Shown one piece after another: positions 1 to 7,793 of a stretch of DNA of 64,000 bases. The stretch spans positions 179,985-243,984 of the forward strand of contig VGTH01000002.1 in the NCBI GenBank assembly GCA_016874755.1. The letters run 5' to 3'. The notes below the pieces were generated by a model. The model was not told where the DNA came from. It did no database searches and worked only from the letters and a program-made list of their open reading frames with translations. Positions within the stretch are counted from its first letter, which is position 1. Every line of letters starts with the position of its first letter. The position numbers and the translations under genes are program-made. This DNA is from Deltaproteobacteria bacterium. Its GTDB lineage: Bacteria > Desulfobacterota > Binatia > UBA9968.

Positions 1-1419
1 CGCAGCTATTTGGACGATCTATTGGAGAAGCGACCCAAGGATGTCGTCGTCGTCGACAAAGAAGTCGATCCGGTTTACGAGGTCACGGGAATCGTTGAGC
101 GCTTCGAACGCGAAAACAAATTTCCCCTCGTATTCTTCAAAAACGTCAAAGGATCGAAGTTTCCCGCCATTGTGAATCTTGGCGCCACCTACGAGCGCCT
201 CGCCTTGGCCCTCGGCTCACCCAACGTGCCGCAGATGGTGCGCGACTTGGCGCATCGCGAGCATCAACCCCTGCCGGTGAAAGAAATCTCCGCCAAAGAC
301 GCGCCTTGCAAAGAAGTAATCTTGAAAGGCGACCAAGTCGACCTCGACCTGCTCCCCGTGCTGACCCACAACGAAGGCGACGCCGGCGCTTACATCAACG
401 CTGCGGCGATGATCTGCAAAGAGCGCGGCACCGGCGCGGTCAATGTCGGTATCTACCGCCATCAGAAGCAGGGCAAACGTCAACTCGGTGTGATGATCAA
501 CCCAGCGAATCATGCCAACTACGTCCGCGCCGAATACGAAGAAAACAACGAGTCCATGGAAGTGGCGCTCTGCATCGGCCATCACCCGGCGTTGAACATG
601 GCCGCAGTCAGCAAACAGGCCGGCGTCGGCTCGGAGCTGGAAATCGCCGGCGCGTTTCTCGGCGAGCCGCTGCGCGTCGTCAAAGCCGAGACGGTGGATC
701 TCATGGTGCCGGCCGACTGCGAGATCATTGTCGAAGGCAAGGTGCCGCCGAAAAAACGCCAGTACGAAGGCCCCTTCGGCGAATGGCCGCATTACTACTA
801 CAAAGAAGGCGAATGCCCGTTCATCGAAGTCAGCTGCATCACCATGCGCAAGAACCCGATTTACCAGAGCATCCACAGCGCCCACATCGAGCACAACATC
901 ATCGGCGCCGCGCCACGCCTGGGCAGCTTGTTGAAGCGCGTCCAGGAAGTCGTGCCGAGTACCACCGCCGTGAATTTACCGATCTCCGGTGCAGCGCGCT
1001 CGCACTGCTACATCTCGGTCAAGAAACGCGCCGAAGGCGATCCCAAACAAGCGGCCCTCGGCGCCATCGTCACCGACCCGAATATTAAACATGTCATCGT
1101 CGTCGACGAAGACGTCGATGTCTTCAACGAAACCCAAGTGCTGTGGGCCCTGGCCATGCGCTTCCAAGCCGACCGCGACCTGGTCGTCATCCCGCACATC
1201 ATCGGCTCGCACTTGAACCCGACCGCCTATGGCTACAATCGGCTGGAGCGCGGCCCGATGGAAACTAAATTAATCTTCGACGCCACCAAGCCGCTGCCGC
1301 CCTACGACTTCCCCCAAGAAGCCCAGGCGCCGGACGCGGTGCTGAAAAAAATCGACTTAAATCGCGACACCCGGCCCTACGAGCCCGGCAAAGACGACAA
1401 AGCGATAACCGGGAAATAG
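1..1419 (+). CDS. UbiD family decarboxylase (5-prime end outside window)
   Basis: UbiD-family enzyme, which uses prenylated FMN to decarboxylate (or carboxylate) aromatic or alpha,beta-unsaturated acids in the cytoplasm. The frame is open at base 1 (codons for R-S-Y precede a TTG at base 10), so the true start and a few residues lie left of the window. About 472 codons are visible, near the usual family length. Visible family blocks are EVDPVYEVTGIVERFE near the N-terminus, KERGTGAVNVGIYR near residue 140 and YEGPFGEWPHYY near residue 255, where the acidic active-site residues of the family lie. An ABC uptake operon follows in the same direction, so the substrate may be imported by it. A second UbiD lies at 59859. 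The family is sure; the substrate is unknown. Confidence 0.93.
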   Translation, partial: RSYLDDLLEKRPKDVVVVDKEVDPVYEVTGIVERFERENKFPLVFFKNVKGSKFPAIVNLGATYERLALALGSPNVPQMVRDLAHREHQPLPVKEISAKDAPCKEVILKGDQVDLDLLPVLTHNEGDAGAYINAAAMICKERGTGAVNVGIYRHQKQGKRQLGVMINPANHANYVRAEYEENNESMEVALCIGHHPALNMAAVSKQAGVGSELEIAGAFLGEPLRVVKAETVDLMVPADCEIIVEGKVPPKKRQYEGPFGEWPHYYYKEGECPFIEVSCITMRKNPIYQSIHSAHIEHNIIGAAPRLGSLLKRVQEVVPSTTAVNLPISGAARSHCYISVKKRAEGDPKQAALGAIVTDPNIKHVIVVDEDVDVFNETQVLWALAMRFQADRDLVVIPHIIGSHLNPTAYGYNRLERGPMETKLIFDATKPLPPYDFPQEAQAPDAVLKKIDLNRDTRPYEPGKDDKAITGK

Positions 1420-1437
1420 CCGAGTCAACGACTCGGC
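1419..1437 (+). terminator. Short hairpin at the ubiD-family stop codon
   Basis: A perfect 8-bp stem (GCCGAGTC / GACTCGGC) with a 3-nt loop begins at the last base of the stop codon. No T-run follows, so it is at best a weak or factor-assisted terminator or an mRNA 3-prime stabiliser. Confidence 0.35.
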
Positions 1438-1515
1438 ATTCCAAATTCCAAATTACAGATTCTAAATTATTCCAAATACGCACGATCTGGAATTTGGAAT
1501 CGGGAATCTGGAATT
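1438..1515. repeat. Intergenic inverted repeat, TTCCAAAT family
   Basis: The left arm is made of degenerate TTCCAAAT/ACAGATTC words and the right arm is its imperfect reverse complement (ATCTGGAATTTGGAATC). The same family recurs at 13031-13098, as one arm at 13801-13831, and inside the tail of the next gene near 2355. It fills the gap up to the ABC ATPase gene. Confidence 0.8.
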
Positions 1516-1534
1516 CCGAGCGTAGCGAGGACGC

Positions 1535-2392
1535 ATGCTTGAGATCCAAGGGGTCTCTAAAATTTACCAGAAGACCGTCAAAGACAGCACCAGCAAAGTT
1601 GAAGCGCTGTCCAACGTCAATCTTTCGATTCGCGAGAACGAGTTTCTCAGCATCATCGGGCCGAGCGGCTGCGGCAAGACCACGCTGCTCAAGATGATCG
1701 ACGGCTTAATCCCATACGATAGCGGCACTATCTCGATCGACGGAAAACCGGTCCGCGGACCGGGACCGGATCGCGCGGTTGTCTTTCAGACATTCGCTCT
1801 ACTGCCCTGGCGCACAGTGCAAGCCAACGTCGAATTTAGCCTAGAGTTCCGCCACATCGCGCCCAAAGAACGGAGCGAGATCGCCCACGATTTTCTAAAG
1901 CGCGTGGGCCTGGCCGACTTCGCCAACCACTACCCACACGAGCTTTCCGGCGGCATGCAGCAGCGCGCCGGCCTCGCTCGCGCTCTCGCGGTAAGTCCAA
2001 AAATCCTGCTCATGGACGAGCCCTTCGGCGCGGTCGATGCCCAGACGCGCCAGCTTTTGCAGGAGGACTTGCTGGAGCTCTGGCAACGCGAGCGCAAGAC
2101 CGTCGTTTTCATCACCCACAGCATGGACGAAGCGGTCTATCTTTCGGACCGCGTGGTCGTCATGACACCGCGCCCAGGGAAAATTGCCGAGATACTAGAG
2201 GTGCCGCTGCCGCGCCCGCGCATCGCCGACGACGTGCGCCGCGATGCCAAATTCGTCGACTTGACCAACTACATTTGGGACAGCTTGAAGAAAAATATGG
2301 AGAACGGCCACCGCGGCCCACGCAGCGCGCAAGTCCAAGGCTCCGAGTTCGAGGTTCCAAATTCCAAAGTCGGTTCCAGTGTGAAGGCGTAG
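1535..2392 (+). CDS. ABC transporter ATP-binding protein (SsuB/TauB-like)
   Basis: Cytoplasmic ATPase of a nitrate/sulfonate/taurine-type ABC importer, 285 aa. Walker A GPSGCGKTT lies at residues 42-50, followed by a Q-loop (VFQTFALLPW), signature LSGGMQQRAGLARAL, Walker B ILLMDEPFGAVD and the H-loop VFITHSMDEAV. It is first in an operon with two permease genes and a binding-protein gene downstream. The last roughly 25 residues are odd: they are beyond the normal domain and are encoded by DNA containing the TTCCAAATTCCA repeat word found in nearby intergenic hairpins, so the stop codon seems to have been supplied by a repeat. ATG start at 1535, just after a repeat element. The transported substrate is unknown. 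Confidence 0.93.
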   Translation: MLEIQGVSKIYQKTVKDSTSKVEALSNVNLSIRENEFLSIIGPSGCGKTTLLKMIDGLIPYDSGTISIDGKPVRGPGPDRAVVFQTFALLPWRTVQANVEFSLEFRHIAPKERSEIAHDFLKRVGLADFANHYPHELSGGMQQRAGLARALAVSPKILLMDEPFGAVDAQTRQLLQEDLLELWQRERKTVVFITHSMDEAVYLSDRVVVMTPRPGKIAEILEVPLPRPRIADDVRRDAKFVDLTNYIWDSLKKNMENGHRGPRSAQVQGSEFEVPNSKVGSSVKA

Positions 2393-2487
2393 TTTGCATT
2401 GCAAGGGGCCCTAGCATAGCTAAGTAGAATAAATCCGAACTTTGCGTCCTTTGCGCCTCTGCGCGAGACAATATCCGAGATCCAGCG

Positions 2488-3249
2488 ATGCCATCGCTAA
2501 ATCGCTTCAACATCAACGTCCTCTCAATCATTTCCCTCGCCGTGGTCTGGGAAGTGGCCGGCCGCGTCATGGACTCGCAGTTAATCCCGCCGCTGTCGCA
2601 AATCGGCCTTGCCTGGTGGAAGCTCTTTGCCAGCGGCAAGCTGCTCACCAACCTCACGGCCAGCCTATGGACCCTCGCCGCGGGATTTTTTCTGGCGGTC
2701 TTCGTCGGCATCATCATCGGCTTACTAATGGGCCGCTTTCGCGCCGTCGAGCATTTTCTCGATCTTTATGTCAATTCACTCATGTCTGCGCCGACCACCG
2801 CTTTCGTCCCCGTGCTCATCATGTGGCTCGGCCTCGGCGTGCAGTCGCGCATCGCGGTGGTTTTTCTTTTTGCCGTCTTTGTGATCATCATCAACACCAT
2901 GACCGGGGTTAAGCAGGTCGACCGGGTCTTGGTCGAGATGGCCCACTCCTTCGGCGCGCGCGAGCACGAAGTTTTTCGCAAGATCATTCTGCCCGCCGCC
3001 ATGCCGGCCATCATGGCCGGCGTGCGCCTCGGCATGGGGCGCGCGGTCAAAGGCATGGTCACCGCCGAGATGCTGCTCACGCTCACCGGCATTGGCGCCA
3101 TGATCATGCAATATGGCTCGGCCTTCGCCACCGATTCGCTTTTCGCCGTGATTTTGACCATTCTTATCGTCGCCATGATCACCATGAAGCTAGTTCAAAT
3201 GGTCGACCAACGTCTAACTGGATGGAAAGTAGAAGTCGCCGTCGAATAA
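2488..3249 (+). CDS. ABC transporter permease (SsuC/TauC-like)
   Basis: Inner-membrane permease of the BPD_transp_1 family, 253 aa, with about six hydrophobic segments. The cytoplasmic EAA loop that docks on the ATPase is seen near residues 150-185 (EMAHSFGAREHEVFRKI then LPAAMPAIMAGVRLGMGRA). It lies between the ATPase gene and the binding-protein gene. It is clearly related to the second permease at 4426: both share the MAGVRLGMGRAV block and the same topology. One arm of a GCAAAG-type repeat lies just upstream (about 2440-2470). ATG start at 2488 with no strong ribosome binding site, so coupling to upstream translation or another start is possible. Confidence 0.92.
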   Translation: MPSLNRFNINVLSIISLAVVWEVAGRVMDSQLIPPLSQIGLAWWKLFASGKLLTNLTASLWTLAAGFFLAVFVGIIIGLLMGRFRAVEHFLDLYVNSLMSAPTTAFVPVLIMWLGLGVQSRIAVVFLFAVFVIIINTMTGVKQVDRVLVEMAHSFGAREHEVFRKIILPAAMPAIMAGVRLGMGRAVKGMVTAEMLLTLTGIGAMIMQYGSAFATDSLFAVILTILIVAMITMKLVQMVDQRLTGWKVEVAVE

Positions 3250-3274
3250 ACCCCTTACTATGGGAGGAGTTTTT

Positions 3275-4261
3275 ATGATCAGGTCGTTTGCCAAAACCGC
3301 CGCGTGGCTCGTGCTAGTCGCCTTGGCCTTGGTCTGGGGCAGCGAGGCTCAGGCGCAGAAAAAAGTGCGCTTCGCCTACCCGTCATCAGCGGACATGGGT
3401 GACATTCCGTCGCTGCTCGCTTGGGAACAGTTGAAGAAACAGGGCATCGAAGTCGTGCCGACTTTTTTTCCGAAGACCGACTTGGCCGTGCAGGCGGTGG
3501 TCGCCGGTGAGGCGGACATGGGCACCGCCGCAGGCATCGCGGTCATGAAAGCGGTTGAAAGCGGGCTGAACGCGCGGATCATCGCCGAGCAGGTGCGCAA
3601 CGAGTGGCAGCTGGTGGCGCCCGTATCGGTCAAAGACCCCAAGCAACTCGACGGCAAAAGAGTCGGCTACCACGCGCCGGTCACAGTCACCGAAGCGCTG
3701 GTCAAGTGGATGGCGCAACATTATAAGATCAATCCCCAGTGGATGATCATACCGGGCTCCGACGTGCGCGCCGAAGCGCTGATGCGCGGCCAACTCGACG
3801 CCACGCCCGCCGAGATCGGCGACGTGATCAATATCTTGAATAGCAAGCCTGGCCAGTTTCACGTGTTGACCTCCTACGCCAAGACCTTTCCGCAGTTGAT
3901 CGGCTCGATGTATTTCTCGCGCGTCGACTACCTTCAACAAAACGGCCCAGTCGTCGAAGCCGTGCTTGAAGCGCTGCTGCGCGCCCATCGCCTGCTTGAC
4001 GAGAAACCCGCGCTGGTGAAAGAACACGCGCTGCGATTGCTGCCGGAGACCAAACCGGAGCTGATCGACGCCATCGCCAAGAGCTATCGCGAGTTGCGGA
4101 TCTGGGACGTCAACGCCGGCGCCGGCAAAGAACGCGGCAATGCCAGCATCAAATTCTTCGAAGAGGCCGGCCTCTTGAAGAAAGACGCGGTGACCTTCGC
4201 TCAAGCCTTTGAAACCGCGCCGCTGGAAAAAGTGTTGAAGAAGATTGGCGTAAAGAAATAA
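3275..4261 (+). CDS. ABC transporter substrate-binding protein (NMT1/TauA-like)
   Basis: Periplasmic binding protein of 328 aa that delivers its ligand to the neighbouring permeases. A signal peptide is visible (basic start, hydrophobic AWLVLVALALVWG, cleavage after EAQAQ). The body reads as an NMT1/SsuA fold with the typical KDPKQLDGKRVGYH lid segment and an AEIGDV block. The start at 3275 is preferred over the ATG at 3260 because GGGAGGAG at 3262-3269 is an ideal ribosome binding site 5 nt ahead and the upstream ATG would translate it. It begins 25 bases after the permease stop, so it is in the operon. The ligand is unknown. Confidence 0.92.
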   Translation: MIRSFAKTAAWLVLVALALVWGSEAQAQKKVRFAYPSSADMGDIPSLLAWEQLKKQGIEVVPTFFPKTDLAVQAVVAGEADMGTAAGIAVMKAVESGLNARIIAEQVRNEWQLVAPVSVKDPKQLDGKRVGYHAPVTVTEALVKWMAQHYKINPQWMIIPGSDVRAEALMRGQLDATPAEIGDVINILNSKPGQFHVLTSYAKTFPQLIGSMYFSRVDYLQQNGPVVEAVLEALLRAHRLLDEKPALVKEHALRLLPETKPELIDAIAKSYRELRIWDVNAGAGKERGNASIKFFEEAGLLKKDAVTFAQAFETAPLEKVLKKIGVKK

Positions 4262-4284
4262 GGAAATCGCAAATCTCCTCTAAC

Positions 4285-4342
4285 CCCTCTTTATTCAAAG
4301 AGGGAACCGGATTGCTCCCCCCTTGAGAAAACAGGGGGGAGC
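4285..4342. repeat. Two adjacent hairpins (CCCTCTTT and GCTCCCCCC arms)
   Basis: CCCTCTTT/AAAGAGGG (4285-4304) and GCTCCCCCC/GGGGGGAGC (4314-4342) form two stems after the binding-protein gene. Similar C-run/G-run hairpins occur at 26706-26792 and 35751-35829, so this is a dispersed element rather than only a local terminator. It may still reduce read-through into the second permease. Confidence 0.7.
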
Positions 4343-4425
4343 AGGAACCGCATCAGAAACTTTGAACCCTTGGATAGACTCAGGGCAAGCTTTTGAACCT
4401 TGAACTTTGAACCCATCGCAAAGCG

Positions 4426-5169
4426 ATGAAGCCCAACACCCTCCGCTTTCTCTCCGTCCTCACTCTCACCGCAGCCTGGGAGATCGCCGGCCGCGCAGGC
4501 AACGCGCGCCTGCTGCCGCCGTTTTCCAAAGTCATGAGCGCCTGGTTCGATCTGCTGGTTTCGGGGCAGCTGTTTCAAGCGCTAGCGATCAGCTTACAAG
4601 CGCTGGTTATTGGTTTTCTGATCTCGCTCGCCATTGGCGTGCCGTTGGGCTTGTTGATGGGCCGCTACCGCCGCCTCGCTTCGTTTCTCGACGTCTACAT
4701 GACCGCGCTGCTTACCGTGCCGATGATCTCCTTCATTCCTTTTTTGGTCATCGCTTTGGGCCTGGGACTGCACTCGCGAGTCTGGATCGTTTTTCTCTTT
4801 GCCTTCGTGATCATCGCCATCAACACCGCCGCCGGCGTGCGCAACGTCGATCCGACGCTGACGGAGATGGCGAAATCCTTTGGCGCCAAGGAAAGCGAGC
4901 TGTTTGCCAAGGTAATCCTGCCGGCGGCTTTGCCGATGATCATGGCCGGCGTGCGCCTCGGCATGGGGCGCGCCGTGTTAGGAATGGTCACCAGCGAAAT
5001 GATTCTCGCGGTCGTCGGCTTTGGTGCCATGCTGATGACCTTCGGCGCGTCCTTTAACTCCCCCGCACTGTTCGCCACGATTCTCACGATCGTGCTGCTG
5101 GCCGTGGCACTGCTGGCACTGATTCAATTTCTCGACCGCAAGCTCACGCCCTGGCGCGCGGCAACATGA
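4426..5169 (+). CDS. Second ABC transporter permease of the operon
   Basis: Inner-membrane permease of the SsuC/TauC type, 247 aa, with about six membrane spans and an EAA loop (EMAKSFGAKESELFAKV, then LPAALPMIMAGVRLGMGRA). It is paralogous to the permease at 2488 and is separated from the binding-protein gene by about 160 bases of hairpin repeats. Having two permease genes with one ATPase gene suggests either a heterodimeric channel or two alternative permeases. ATG start at 4426; no strong ribosome binding site is visible. Confidence 0.91.
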   Translation: MKPNTLRFLSVLTLTAAWEIAGRAGNARLLPPFSKVMSAWFDLLVSGQLFQALAISLQALVIGFLISLAIGVPLGLLMGRYRRLASFLDVYMTALLTVPMISFIPFLVIALGLGLHSRVWIVFLFAFVIIAINTAAGVRNVDPTLTEMAKSFGAKESELFAKVILPAALPMIMAGVRLGMGRAVLGMVTSEMILAVVGFGAMLMTFGASFNSPALFATILTIVLLAVALLALIQFLDRKLTPWRAAT

Positions 5170-5242
5170 GTCGCCGCACACTATCCCTAATCCCTTCGTC
5201 CTGAGCTCGTCGAATGGCTCCGAAGAGTTTTTTAGCGGCGTG

Positions 5243-5878
5243 CTACGGCTTATAAATCGTAATATTCAGATCCCGTCCCCGCCCGCCTTCCGGACAAGCG
5301 CTGATCGCCACTAAACAATCCATCTCCGAGCGAAAGTCGACCATGTCGCCTTCCGGCCGCGGCCGGGTCATCGAGTAGCGCATGCTGCCGGTCTTAGCGT
5401 TGATCTCCATGGTCTGGAAAACATTCAGCGGGCTCGGCACGTCTTCTTTAGGCACACCATGGGGTTTCAACGCTTTGGCCAGATTCTCCCAGCAGCCATG
5501 TTTCGGGGCGACGACCTTTTTTCTGCCGAGCTTCTTCCACACGCCGCCATAGATTTTAAAAATCTCATCTCCCCATTTCTTGTAGAAGGACGTGCTGCAC
5601 ATGCCTTTTTCCATATCATGCGTGCCTCGATAGGTATCTTTGATAATCGTCTGCATGACGTTGTTGAACTTGGAGATCAACATGTCGCCGGTGGTCACGT
5701 AAATTTTTCCCTGATCGACTTTGGTGCGCGCCTGATCGAAACGCTCCTTGACGTTGCGCAGATTGAAAACCGTGTAATCCGCCGTCGAGTGGCCTTGCAC
5801 GCGAATCACCTGGCCCTTCTTAACGGCGAACGTTGCACCGGTGTTGCTCTTGATTACTGACTCGCTGAGAATTTTCAC
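5243..5878 (-). CDS. DUF1989 (urea carboxylase-associated family) protein
   Basis: Cytoplasmic protein of 211 aa of the DUF1989 family, often found beside urea carboxylase or allophanate hydrolase genes elsewhere; its exact reaction is not settled. Family blocks seen are KKGQVIRVQG near residue 20, YRGTHDMEKGMCSTSFY, HGCWENLAKAL, PSPLNVFQTMEI and RSEMDCLVAISACPEGG. The GTG start at 5878 is chosen because a GAGGAGG ribosome binding site sits 5 nt upstream; the frame stays open to 6031 but that extension looks non-coding. No urea amidolyase gene is in the window, so its partner is unclear. Confidence 0.85.
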   Translation of the reverse strand: MKILSESVIKSNTGATFAVKKGQVIRVQGHSTADYTVFNLRNVKERFDQARTKVDQGKIYVTTGDMLISKFNNVMQTIIKDTYRGTHDMEKGMCSTSFYKKWGDEIFKIYGGVWKKLGRKKVVAPKHGCWENLAKALKPHGVPKEDVPSPLNVFQTMEINAKTGSMRYSMTRPRPEGDMVDFRSEMDCLVAISACPEGGRGRDLNITIYKP

Positions 5879-6299
5879 ATCGTCCTCCTCGTGGGTGGGA
5901 AATCTTCCGTAAGTTACTTGATCGATGCTCTCCAAAGCAAGAACGAATCGCTCATAGGCAATCGGCATGAGGCAACAGGGAATAGTTCGGATGCGGGCGG
6001 GCGCAATGAATTGCGCCCCTACATCGGACAACCGCAGCGATCAAGCATTAACGGTCTTAAGGAGCTCTGACTCATCGCGTCCACCGGACCGGTACACGAA
6101 AGGAATTTGTAGGGTGCGCAGCGCGCACCGTGTCTGGATGGTGCGCACGGCGCACCCTACGAGATTCATCTGCTTCTGGCTCCCTAACGATCGCATGCAG
6201 GGGCGCGATTTATCGCGCCCGCTCTCTCGTGCGCCAATCGTGAATTGAATAACTAAACTCTGCCACGTATAAGCGAGTAGTCGATCCGAAGGAGGAGCC
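5879..6299. other. Intergenic region between divergent genes, holding three hairpins
   Basis: No convincing gene. It holds hairpins built on GGGCGCAA/TTGCGCCC (about 5998-6022), the GTAGGGTGCGC element at 6109-6160 and a GGGGCGCGAT/ATCGCGCCC stem near 6197-6220. It must also contain the promoters of the two divergent genes; a good ribosome binding site (AAGGAGGAGC) ends just before 6300. Confidence 0.6.
6109..6160. repeat. GTAGGGTGCGC inverted repeat
   Basis: Two arms (GTAGGGTGCGCAGCGCGCACC and its near reverse complement, each about 21 bases) separated by roughly 9 bases. A second copy is at 20377-20428. Perfect outer ends GTAGGGTGCGC / GCGCACCCTAC suggest a palindromic dispersed element. 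Confidence 0.8.
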
Positions 6300-7451
6300 A
6301 TGCTGAACGGTTACAAGATCTGCGACGCCGACGCCCATGCGATCATGAGCCCGGCCATGTGGCAGGATTTGCCCGAGGAATTCGTCCACCGCCGCCCGCG
6401 CGCCGTGCGCATCATTGACGATAAAGACTTGGGCCGCTGGAACACCGGCTGGCTCATTGAAGGGCGCATGGAGCCGCATGTCTTCGGCCCCGGCTCCCAC
6501 GCGGCAAACACGCCGGGCATCGTCATGGAAGAACTGGACACAAGATCCAATGTCGACAAGAACCACGGCGCCATTCCGATTGGCTGCCTTGATCTGTCCA
6601 AACCCGAAGAACGCATCGCCATGCTCGACAAGAGCGGCATCGACATGCAGTTTCTGATGCCGAGCACGCTCTACGCCAACATCACCGAGGAGCCGGCCTA
6701 TGAAGCGGCGTTGTATCGCACCTACAACCGCTATATGGGCAAGCAATGCGGCCAGCATTCCAATCGCATTCGATGGGCCGGCCTGATTCCGATGCGCAAC
6801 GGGCGCCAAGCCTGCGAGGCCATCGAGGAAATGAAAAAACTCGGTGCCGCGGCTGCGGTGGTTTACGGCACCGTCGGCAACCGCATGCTCTGTCATTCCA
6901 GCTTCACATCCGTGTGGGACGAGTTCGCCAAGAGCGGCCTGCCGCTGTGCGTGCACATGGGATCGAGCTACATGCCGCTAACCGAGTTATGCGAAAATAT
7001 TTTGGACTCGAACATGATCAGTAAAGCGCTGCCGGCCAACTTGGCGTTCGTCGCCATCGTCGGCCACGGCATGCTCGACCGTTATCCGCATTTGAAAGTG
7101 GGATTTTTGGAATTCGGCGCGGAATGGATCTTCTACATGTCGGGCCGGCTGAAACACTACGCTGTCTTGAACAAGCGGCGCATGCCCAGCAGCAGGGGTC
7201 TGCTCCAGCGCGACGTTGAAGATTATTTCAAATCCGGCAGAATTTTCGTCGCCGCCGAAGCCGACGACGAAATGATGACCCAGGAGATGGCGCTGCTCGG
7301 TGAAGATCAAATTCTCTTCTCATCCGACTTCCCCCACGACGAAGGCCGCGGCGATGCGATGAAAGAGATACTGGAGCGCCACGACCTCAGCGAAGTCCAG
7401 AAGCGCAAGATTCTGTGCGACAACACGCTGCGCTTTTTCGGCCAAGGCTAG
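6300..7451 (+). CDS. Amidohydrolase family 2 protein (ACMSD-like)
   Basis: TIM-barrel metal-dependent hydrolase or decarboxylase, 383 aa, related to the 2-amino-3-carboxymuconate semialdehyde decarboxylase group. The N-terminal metal motif appears as CDADAHAIMSP (residues 7-17), a barrel histidine as CVHMGSSYM near residue 220, and the C-terminal acid as FSSDFPHDEGRG near residue 340. The ATG at 6300 has an AAGGAGGAG ribosome binding site. Relatives often decarboxylate or hydrolyse ring-cleavage or aromatic acid products, which fits the UbiD, LigB and transporter genes around it. It stands alone between a divergent DUF1989 gene and an orphan binding protein gene. The reaction is not assigned. 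Confidence 0.9.
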   Translation: MLNGYKICDADAHAIMSPAMWQDLPEEFVHRRPRAVRIIDDKDLGRWNTGWLIEGRMEPHVFGPGSHAANTPGIVMEELDTRSNVDKNHGAIPIGCLDLSKPEERIAMLDKSGIDMQFLMPSTLYANITEEPAYEAALYRTYNRYMGKQCGQHSNRIRWAGLIPMRNGRQACEAIEEMKKLGAAAAVVYGTVGNRMLCHSSFTSVWDEFAKSGLPLCVHMGSSYMPLTELCENILDSNMISKALPANLAFVAIVGHGMLDRYPHLKVGFLEFGAEWIFYMSGRLKHYAVLNKRRMPSSRGLLQRDVEDYFKSGRIFVAAEADDEMMTQEMALLGEDQILFSSDFPHDEGRGDAMKEILERHDLSEVQKRKILCDNTLRFFGQG

Positions 7452-7553
7452 AATAATCTGACAAAAGATTGCGGGCGAAACCAGGGTTCGCAAAGTACCA
7501 GTGCCGAAAAGCCAGTAGATGCAAGGACTATTCAAAGTCAGCGCAGCGATTTC

Positions 7554-7667
7554 CGACCTCCTCGCCCTTTGGGAGAGGATCGAGGTGAGGGCACATTGTG
7601 GCATGACCCTGTCGCGCATCGAATCGCCCTCACCCTAACCCTCTCCCAGAGGGCGAGGGAACCGGAT
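7554..7667. repeat. CTCGCCCTTTGGGAGAGG / CCCTCACCCTAACCC inverted repeat
   Basis: Arms 7554-7595 and 7628-7667 are imperfect reverse complements (CTCGCCCTTTGGGAGAGG against CCTCTCCCAGAGGGCGAGGG). The 342-base gap 7452-7793 holds this element and nothing else recognised except the ribosome binding site of the next gene. The same family sits inside the E2 gene at 55834-55966. Confidence 0.78.
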
Positions 7668-7793
7668 CGTCTCAGTGCACAAAAAGTGCATCAACGCTAA
7701 CCGGGCGGCAACTAATGAACTCGATTTTCGCGGATTTCGTATTCCGTGTCGAATCAATGTTGGGTTTTAAGAAGCACACAAGGAGCACCCCCC

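Noticed and set aside
217..894. Long open frame on the minus strand opposite the first UbiD gene
   Set aside because: Shadow of the GC-rich UbiD frame; composition is odd (His/Ala/Phe/Val-rich) and it matches no family, while the plus-strand frame is a clear UbiD.
306..1088. Plus-strand frame of 260 codons in another phase within UbiD
   Set aside because: Arg-rich shadow product with no domain; fully inside a recognised gene.
6041..6301. Short frames between the DUF1989 and amidohydrolase genes
   Set aside because: They translate the palindromic GTAGGGTGCGC element on both strands and have no ribosome binding site.
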